A stretch of 9,942 nucleotides of DNA from the NCBI GenBank assembly GCA_900757285.1, contig CAAENI010000271.1:1-9942 (forward strand), given 5' to 3'. The notes beneath the pieces were generated by a model. The model was not told the origin of the DNA and did no database searches. It was given only the letters and a program-made list of their open reading frames with translations. The DNA comes from an uncultured Collinsella sp. Lineage in GTDB: Bacteria > Actinomycetota > Coriobacteriia > Coriobacteriales > Coriobacteriaceae. The position numbers and the translations under genes were made by a program. Below are positions 6,208-9,942 of the stretch, piece after piece. The number at the start of each line of letters is the position of its first letter. The first letter of the stretch is position 1.

Positions 6208-7410
6208 CTATGCGGCCGACTGGCCCTCAGGCTGTGGCGCTGCGCTTCGACGCCACAGTACGTACGCCACAAAAGCAACGACCGCAGCAATCGTTGAAGC
6301 GAGGGCGAAGGCCAGAAAACCCGCGTGCGTGCCGAGCGCGTCGCACGCCCAACCGCCAAACAGGTTCGCAACCACGACGGACAGACCGCTCTGAACCATC
6401 GCGAAGGCGCTCTGACCTCGAGCGCGACAATCCTCGTAAGTGTGGTTGGCAATGTAGGTAACGCAGGAGTAGTAGACGGTCATGTAACTCACGCTCTGCA
6501 GCAGCTGGCCGCAGATCATGACCGGGACGATGCCGGTGCCCACGAGCACGAGCCTGAGCGCCGCCATGAAGCAGGAAAAGATCAGGAGGTTCATCTCGCC
6601 GAAGCGCCTGACCAGCTTGGAGGAAACGAGCAGGATGGGGATCTCGCTCGCAGCGGAGACCGCACTCAGGACGCCCACGAGGTTCTGACCCTCGCCAAGC
6701 TCGACCGCGTAGCGGCCCAAGAACGCCCCGATGAAGCCAATCGCGGCCGAACTGATGAAGGCGAAGACCAAGACGAAGGCGATCTCATTGCTGGTGAACA
6801 GCGAGAGGAGGCCCTTTCCGTGGGAGACCTTGGGATCGTCCGCGGCATTGGCGCGAATTCCCGCCTCGGGGAGGCGCCACATGTGAGCCGCGAAGACCAC
6901 CAGCGCGGCAGAGACCACCGCGAACTGGATTTGAGGAGCCATGTCGAGCAGCCGACCGACGATCAGGACGACGATGGCATAGCCGATAGTGCCACCCATG
7001 CGAATGCGAGAAAAGTCCAGGCCAGAGCGATCCGCGAGCTCGATGACGAGGGAGTCGCTCAGGGGCAGGAGCCCCGAGAAAAACGCCGAGAACGCAAAGG
7101 TTACGAGAAGGACCGGGACGAACGTCGACGCCAGGTAATACAGCGGAGCGAGTACCGCCGCCGCAAGGCAGAGGATCACGATGACCGCGCGGCGGCGCCC
7201 GAGTTTGTCGGCGATCGTCGACCAGAGCGGCTGGATGGCGAGCGCACACGCCGGGGTCGCCGCGAGGAGGATGCCGGTCTGGGCTGCGCTGAGGCCGAGG
7301 CTCGTGTAGTGAGCGGAGAGGAACGGCGAGTACACGCCCGCGCAGACCCAGTAGAGGACGTTCGCGAAGAACAGCGAAGTCATGCTTGCGTTTGTCCTGG
7401 CGTTGTGCAT
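6208..7410 (-). CDS. MFS transporter (LacY-like / MFS_1-like)
   Basis: This 400-residue major facilitator has about 12 hydrophobic helices in two halves, separated by a polar loop at about 180-205. The loop between helices 2 and 3 carries ADKLGRRR (67-74), the MFS signature, and FSRIRMGGTIGYAI (133-146) is typical of the LacY/HcaT-like branch (helix 5). The frame is open for 31 further codons upstream, but I choose the ATG at 7410. It follows a good AAGGGAG site, is succeeded directly by a short cytoplasmic N-terminus and helix 1, and the upstream residues are polar and non-family. It would be the first gene of the leftward operon, divergent from the RpiR regulator, with 114 nt to the aldolase. 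A proton-coupled sugar or organic-acid importer or exporter is likely. Having it beside a PTS suggests either a second route for a related substrate or export of a product (inference). Confidence 0.88.
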   Translation of the reverse strand: MHNARTNASMTSLFFANVLYWVCAGVYSPFLSAHYTSLGLSAAQTGILLAATPACALAIQPLWSTIADKLGRRRAVIVILCLAAAVLAPLYYLASTFVPVLLVTFAFSAFFSGLLPLSDSLVIELADRSGLDFSRIRMGGTIGYAIVVLIVGRLLDMAPQIQFAVVSAALVVFAAHMWRLPEAGIRANAADDPKVSHGKGLLSLFTSNEIAFVLVFAFISSAAIGFIGAFLGRYAVELGEGQNLVGVLSAVSAASEIPILLVSSKLVRRFGEMNLLIFSCFMAALRLVLVGTGIVPVMICGQLLQSVSYMTVYYSCVTYIANHTYEDCRARGQSAFAMVQSGLSVVVANLFGGWACDALGTHAGFLAFALASTIAAVVAFVAYVLWRRSAAPQPEGQSAA

Positions 7411-7507
7411 CGTGCTTCTCCCTTCTTGCTCGCCGGGTGCCTGTCTGGGCTTCGAAGTGATTCGCCATCTAGCGTGAAACGAAGTTGCGAGGCGTTGGAA
7501 CAATGTT

Positions 7508-7540
7508 CTGTTGTTTCATCGTTTTCGTGCTGTTGTTTCA
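7508..7540. repeat. 11-bp direct repeat CTGTTGTTTCA, 22-bp period
   Basis: CTGTTGTTTCA occurs exactly twice, at 7508-7518 and 7530-7540, offset by 22 bp, about two helical turns, so both copies face the same side of the DNA. Each ends in GTTTCA, the same half-site found in the palindrome at 7614-7638. The repeats lie between the possible minus-strand -10 (7554-7549) and the MFS start, where a bound regulator could block transcription. Identification as operator half-sites is inference. Confidence 0.55.
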
Positions 7541-7592
7541 CGGCTCATAAGATAGCAGCTCAAGATGAGATTGCGCCGGGGAAGCATCGATT

Positions 7593-7606
7593 TACCGTGA
7601 ACGGTA
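7593..7606. promoter_or_regulatory. Palindrome TACCGTGAACGGTA
   Basis: A perfect 6-bp inverted repeat (TACCGT / ACGGTA) with a 2-nt centre lies 7 bp left of the large TGAAA palindrome. Its sequence differs from the TGAAAC half-sites, so it may bind a second regulator, or be chance. It is too short to be a terminator and has no U-tract. Confidence 0.35.
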
Positions 7607-7613
7607 GGAAATC

Positions 7614-7638
7614 AGCGGTGAAACGCTATTTCACCGCT
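7614..7638. promoter_or_regulatory. Candidate RpiR operator: 10-bp perfect inverted repeat
   Basis: AGCGGTGAAA (7614-7623) and TTTCACCGCT (7629-7638) are exact reverse complements separated by CGCTA. The half-site centres are about one helical turn apart, as for a homodimeric helix-turn-helix protein. The site is about 75 bp upstream of the RpiR start codon, in the divergent promoter region. A further TGAAAC (7641-7646) and TTTCAC (7659-7664) follow immediately. RpiR-family regulators commonly bind such palindromes next to their own genes; direct binding here is inferred. Confidence 0.65.
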
Positions 7639-7675
7639 TATGAAACATTTTGCTTTATTTTCACCTCTCTTGACC

Positions 7676-7705
7676 TAAGATACAGAGCAAACTAGGGCCA
7701 AGGAG
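7676..7705 (+). promoter_or_regulatory. Possible -10 box and RBS for the RpiR gene
   Basis: TAAGAT (7676-7681) matches four of six bases of the -10 consensus and lies about 30 nt before the start codon; no good -35 is found at 16-18 bp. TTGACC at 7670-7675 matches a -35 box well but has only TAGGGC at the correct distance. The ribosome binding site AAGGAG (7700-7705) is clear, 5 nt from the ATG. The RBS is firm and the promoter is weak. Confidence 0.35.
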
Positions 7706-7710
7706 TAACC

Positions 7711-8574
7711 ATGGATAAGACAGGAGATGTGCTCAGCCACATCTGCGCGGTCATGAGCAGCCTATCCCCCTCGGAGAAGGCAATCGCAACGTATGTGCTC
7801 GACCACCCGTCGGACGTCGCAACGATGACCGTCCGCGAACTCGCCGCAGAAACCGGTACGTCACCGGCGTCTGTTTCGAGGTTCGCAAGGACGCTTGACT
7901 ACCGAACCTATTCGGACATGCGTCTGGCGCTCGGCATATCCATCAGCAGGGCCTCCGGCGAGGAAAAGGCCACGGGCGGCAAGGTTACTCTGGACGACGT
8001 CGAGGGCTCCATTAAGTACGTCCTGTCTCACAAGGTCAAGGAGCTCTCCCAAACCGCCTCGCTCATTGACTCCGATGACTTTTCGACAGTCGTCAATCTG
8101 CTCCACAACGCCAACCTCGTCCTGATTGCGGGCGTCGGCAACTCGATTAGCATGGGCGTAAACGCGGCGTTTAAGCTCTCACAGGTTGGAGTCAGGGCAT
8201 TTTGCCCCAGTACCACCGATGCCATGGTCTCCGCCGCAACCAGCCTCAAGGAGAATGACATCCTGCTCGTCATTTCGACGTCCGGATACTCGAAGCGCCT
8301 CGTCAACATATTCGACTCTGCCGAGGATTCGAACACCCCCATCATCATGATCACAGACAACCCAGATACGCCGCTCGCGAAGCGTGCCACGTATATCATC
8401 CGAGCCGTCTCGCGAGATCAGGCCATCACCGGAACCGAGGTCGCCTTCTCGCACAGCTCGATCAACTTCGTCATCGAGCTGTTGTTCCTCTTCCTGACCT
8501 CTTGCTGGGATGACCCGGTAGAGTTTAACAGGATCATCTCGAAGAATCTCTTGGGAGACAGGCAATACAGCTAG
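7711..8574 (+). CDS. RpiR-family transcriptional regulator (HTH + SIS)
   Basis: This 287-residue regulator is built from an N-terminal HTH_6 domain (about 1-77) and a C-terminal SIS sugar-phosphate-binding domain (about 120-260). The DNA-binding helices lie in ELAAETGTSPASVSRFAR (43-60). The SIS domain shows the glycine-rich turn IAGVGNSISMG (139-149) and the phosphate-loop motif ISTSGYSKR (188-196). Such proteins sense phosphosugars and repress or activate neighbouring catabolic genes. The gene is divergent from the PTS/aldolase operon across a half-site-rich region, so it is the likely local regulator of both. It has a strong ribosome binding site (AAGGAG) and is followed after 41 nt by a HAD phosphatase on the same strand. 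The effector is probably an intermediate of the pathway it controls (inference). Confidence 0.93.
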   Translation: MDKTGDVLSHICAVMSSLSPSEKAIATYVLDHPSDVATMTVRELAAETGTSPASVSRFARTLDYRTYSDMRLALGISISRASGEEKATGGKVTLDDVEGSIKYVLSHKVKELSQTASLIDSDDFSTVVNLLHNANLVLIAGVGNSISMGVNAAFKLSQVGVRAFCPSTTDAMVSAATSLKENDILLVISTSGYSKRLVNIFDSAEDSNTPIIMITDNPDTPLAKRATYIIRAVSRDQAITGTEVAFSHSSINFVIELLFLFLTSCWDDPVEFNRIISKNLLGDRQYS

Positions 8575-8615
8575 GACGACGCACACCGACGCCCAGACCG
8601 AAACGGGAGGACCCC

Positions 8616-9443
8616 TTGATAAAGCTCATCCTCGCAGACATGGACGGGACCCTGCTGCCGTTTGGCTCAAGGGTCGTATCGGAGCGCACGCACAGCGCGA
8701 TTCTTTCGGCGCTTGATGCGGGCATCGCGTTCGGCCCCGCAAGCGGCCGCGACTACGCCGACCTGGCCGATGCCTTTGACGGCGACACGCGCTGTTTCTC
8801 GACCGGCATCATGGCCAACGGAAAGAAGGTCTTCTCCAGCGGCGAACTCGTGTTCAAAAAGACGCTCTCGACGGAGGCCCTCGTCAAGCTCGATAGCGCC
8901 GTACGCCCCTACGCGGGGACGTCACTCTGGCTAGTCGCCGATGTCGATGAGACAGGCAAACGCTGCGAGCAGTTCCTCTGCGCCGTCGAGCCTGGCGACG
9001 AATTCGCCCTGGAAATCGTTAAGGACTCCGGAAGAGACATGGCGCTCGGAGACGTGCCCACGAACCGTGACGTCATCACCGCCGGCATCTTCGTCAACGT
9101 CAGCTCCGCCCCGACGGAAGTCGTTCGGAGTCGATGCAAGGAGGCCTGCCCAGAACTTGATTTCCCCTCGCCCGTCCCATTCTTCCTCGATGTTGTTCCG
9201 GCTGGCTGGAGCAAGGTAAACGGACTCGACGCGCTTCTCGGCAGCCTTGGGGTCACGCTGGACGAGGTCGCTTTTATCGGAGACTCGGAAAACGACGTGA
9301 CGCTCCTCGAAAAGGTGCCGAACTCCTACGCAGTCGCGGGCGCGATGCCAGAGGCGAAGGCCGCGGCCCATCACCTGATCGGGGACGCAGCCGAGGACTC
9401 CGTCGCGAAGCTCATCGAACAGATTGTCCAGCAGCGAGGCTAG
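8616..9443 (+). CDS. Cof-type HAD family sugar-phosphate phosphatase
   Basis: This complete 275-residue cytoplasmic HAD hydrolase (subfamily IIB, Cof-like) would remove phosphate from sugar phosphates or related small molecules. Motif I is ADMDGTLL with nucleophile Asp8 and acid/base Asp10; motif II is Ser43 in ASGR; motif III is Lys200; motif IV is GDSEND with Asp223 and Asp227. The cap domain occupies about 85-190. I take the TTG at 8616 as start: GGGAGG ends 5 nt before it, and the first ATG downstream would delete the catalytic Asp8. The gene lies 41 nt after the RpiR gene and is probably co-transcribed with it, which suggests detoxification of accumulated sugar phosphate or adjustment of the regulator's effector level (inference). 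It is not a near copy of the HAD remnant at the left edge. Confidence 0.9.
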   Translation: MIKLILADMDGTLLPFGSRVVSERTHSAILSALDAGIAFGPASGRDYADLADAFDGDTRCFSTGIMANGKKVFSSGELVFKKTLSTEALVKLDSAVRPYAGTSLWLVADVDETGKRCEQFLCAVEPGDEFALEIVKDSGRDMALGDVPTNRDVITAGIFVNVSSAPTEVVRSRCKEACPELDFPSPVPFFLDVVPAGWSKVNGLDALLGSLGVTLDEVAFIGDSENDVTLLEKVPNSYAVAGAMPEAKAAAHHLIGDAAEDSVAKLIEQIVQQRG

Positions 9444-9457
9444 GGCTCCGCCAGCGT

Positions 9458-9474
9458 GGCATGCGCCGCGTGCC
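9458..9474. terminator. Possible weak bidirectional terminator
   Basis: GGCATGC (9458-9464) pairs with GCGTGCC (9468-9474) around a 3-nt loop, seven pairs with one G-U. It is positioned between the HAD stop (9443) and the stop codon of the convergent small gene (9496). The following plus-strand sequence (TCGTCATCCGTT) is only mildly U-rich. The position favours a terminator; the sequence alone is weak. Confidence 0.3.
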
Positions 9475-9495
9475 TCGTCATCCGTTCGTGGCGCG

Positions 9496-9645
9496 CTACC
9501 TCGTGACGATCCAGAGCGTGGCCATCGTCGCGACGCCGATGCCCACGATGAGCGCGGCCCACAGGACGCGGACCACGAGGTTCATGTCGCCCGCCACCAC
9601 CATGTCGTTCGCGTGCCAGAACCAGCTCTCGTTTGCCTTGCGCAT
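9496..9645 (-). CDS. Small single-helix membrane protein, 49 residues
   Basis: I do not recognise a family. The reading frame runs from ATG at 9645 to TAG at 9496 and is preceded by a strong ribosome binding site, AAGGGAGGG, 4 nt upstream. The product has a polar N-terminal part (MRKANESWFWHANDMVVAGD) and one hydrophobic helix at about 22-47 (NLVVRVLWAALIVGIGVA, then TMATLWIV) ending in Thr-Arg. It contains three tryptophans. Codon third positions are mostly G or C, as in the neighbouring genes, which supports real coding. The gene is convergent with the HAD gene. A small palindrome (9671-9682) lies upstream of it. It could be a membrane-anchored microprotein or partner of a larger complex; nothing in the context links it to the sugar operon. 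Confidence 0.65.
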   Translation of the reverse strand: MRKANESWFWHANDMVVAGDMNLVVRVLWAALIVGIGVATMATLWIVTR

Positions 9646-9670
9646 GATGCCCTCCCTTAGCCTCGATTAC

Positions 9671-9682
9671 GCCATCTATGGC
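9671..9682. promoter_or_regulatory. Palindrome GCCATCTATGGC upstream of the small membrane gene
   Basis: Two perfect 5-bp arms (GCCAT / ATGGC) flank a 2-nt centre, 26 nt upstream of the start codon of the 49-residue gene. It could be an operator, but it is short enough to be chance. I see no convincing promoter beside it on the minus strand. Confidence 0.2.
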
Positions 9683-9810
9683 CGAGCAATCGCAGGTCGC
9701 GTGCCATGGATTTGCCCTACGCCCAGCTTTCAGTTCTATAAGGCGGCGGGAGCCTGTGCGAGGCCCCGAGTCCTGAGGCTGTTGCAATGAAAATGGGAAT
9801 CAAGGAGCAC

Positions 9811-9866
9811 GCATCAATCATATGGGTTCCTTTCGGGGGCGATGGCAAACGAAGCATCCATCATAT
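9811..9866. repeat. Imperfect 13-bp direct repeat GCATC(A/C)ATCATAT
   Basis: GCATCAATCATAT (9811-9823) and GCATCCATCATAT (9854-9866) differ at one base and are 43 bp apart. The second copy runs into the TATAAT box of the promoter for the last gene. Possibly a duplicated promoter segment or regulator site. The rest of 9646-9810 shows no gene or RNA that I can support. Confidence 0.35.
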
Positions 9867-9889
9867 AATGGAGCGACGCAACCAGAGAG
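9864..9889 (+). promoter_or_regulatory. Promoter -10 TATAAT and RBS for the methyltransferase gene
   Basis: TATAAT (9864-9869) is a perfect -10 hexamer, 27 nt before the ATG at 9897, giving a leader of about 20 nt. No clear -35 is present at 16-18 bp (GATGGC or near). AGAGAGG (9883-9889) is the ribosome binding site. The gene is thus probably transcribed on its own, not from the HAD gene. Confidence 0.55.
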
Positions 9890-9896
9890 GTCACCC

Positions 9897-9942
9897 ATGG
9901 AATTTTACGCAAGCTGCCCCGAGGGCTTTGAGTCCGCACTCG
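9897..9942 (+). CDS. 5' end of a THUMP/RlmL-like RNA methyltransferase (partial)
   Basis: Only the first 15 codons lie in the window: MEFYASCPEGFESAL. This resembles the N-terminus of class I SAM-dependent RNA methyltransferases with a THUMP domain (RlmL/RlmKL-like 23S rRNA guanine-N2 methyltransferases), which begin with a F-A-S-x-x-x-G-F/L-E pattern. The start is supported by a ribosome binding site and a perfect -10 box. If correct it is a housekeeping gene and marks the right border of the accessory sugar locus. Fifteen residues are little evidence, so the call rests on the pattern alone. Confidence 0.55.
   Translation, partial: MEFYASCPEGFESAL

Larger units (their letters stand above)
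7411..7710. promoter_or_regulatory. Divergent control region between MFS operon and RpiR gene
   Basis: This 300-bp gene-free stretch is visibly less GC-rich than the flanking genes. It holds seven TGAAA/TTTCA half-sites (starting at 7475, 7514, 7536, 7619, 7629, 7641 and 7659), several of them arranged as repeats listed separately. For the leftward operon the best -10 I can see is TATCTT on the minus strand (7554-7549), without a good -35 and leaving a leader of about 130 nt, so that promoter is uncertain. The region is the natural place for autoregulation and operon control by the adjacent RpiR protein. Confidence 0.7.

Noticed and set aside
7411..7503. 31-residue upstream extension of the MFS frame
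   Set aside because: No ribosome binding site at the upstream ATG and polar non-family sequence; the ATG at 7410 has AAGGGAG and leads directly to helix 1.
6325..7695. Plus-strand open frame of 456 codons opposite the MFS gene
   Set aside because: Composition is extremely rich in Arg/Glu/Asp/His, as expected of antisense to a hydrophobic membrane protein; it also runs through the control region and has no recognisable domain.
9712..9742. TTGCCC...TATAAG as a plus-strand promoter
   Set aside because: The 19-bp spacer is too long, no gene starts within a sensible distance, and a much better -10 exists at 9864.
9440..9787. 115-codon minus-strand frame covering the small membrane gene
   Set aside because: Arg/His-rich with no motif and no ribosome binding site; the overlapping 49-codon frame has a strong site and a coherent membrane helix, and only one of the two can be the main coding frame.
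9787..9942. Plus-strand frame from ATG at 9787 running to the window end
   Set aside because: No ribosome binding site, and it overlaps the methyltransferase start out of frame across the promoter; the residues look random.
1..9942. CRISPR array, tRNA, rRNA, insertion sequence or phage genes
   Set aside because: I looked for regular repeat-spacer structure, tRNA-like cloverleaf sequence, transposase motifs and paired terminal repeats and saw none.

Overview
The window looks like chromosomal DNA from a high-GC, sugar-fermenting, Gram-positive anaerobe, most likely a Coriobacteriia (Collinsella/Olsenella-type) actinobacterium. This is inferred from GC-rich codon use, strong AGGAGG-type ribosome binding sites, a mannose-family PTS with separate IIA, IIB, IIC and IID proteins, and the first residues of a THUMP-type RNA methyltransferase at the right edge. 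No taxonomic marker gene is present, so the assignment is tentative.

Layout, left to right. (1) 8-265, minus strand: the C-terminal third of a Cof-type HAD phosphatase whose N-terminal part is missing, so a gene remnant. (2) 374-417: a strong rho-independent terminator for the operon to its right. (3) 451-7410, minus strand, transcribed right to left: MFS transporter, class II (ketose-bisphosphate-type) aldolase, PTS IIA, IIB, IIC, IID, aldo/keto reductase, HSL-type alpha/beta hydrolase. Gaps are short or overlapping from the aldolase to IID and between the last two genes, and larger (about 100 bp) after the MFS gene and before the reductase. (4) 7411-7710: a divergent control region, less GC-rich than its surroundings and dense in TGAAA/TTTCA half-sites, including a perfect 10-bp inverted repeat. 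(5) 7711-9443, plus strand: an RpiR-family (HTH plus SIS) regulator followed by a complete Cof-type HAD phosphatase starting at TTG. (6) 9496-9645, minus strand: a 49-residue one-helix membrane microprotein. (7) 9646-9896: intergenic DNA with a perfect TATAAT box leading to a partial RNA methyltransferase gene at 9897.

How the genes probably work together (inference): the RpiR protein senses a sugar phosphate with its SIS domain and controls the divergent operon through the TGAAAC sites. The PTS imports and phosphorylates a sugar at the membrane. The aldolase splits the phosphorylated ketose, and the aldo/keto reductase could reduce the released aldehyde. The esterase-like hydrolase could strip acyl groups from the substrate, and the HAD enzyme could dephosphorylate intermediates that accumulate. 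No sugar kinase or isomerase is encoded here. Either those steps are supplied elsewhere, or the aldolase acts directly on a ketose monophosphate delivered by the PTS. The substrate cannot be read from the sequence. The most interesting points are the substituted phosphate-loop motif of the aldolase, the half-site array, and a shared acidic DFF tail on IIA and IIC.
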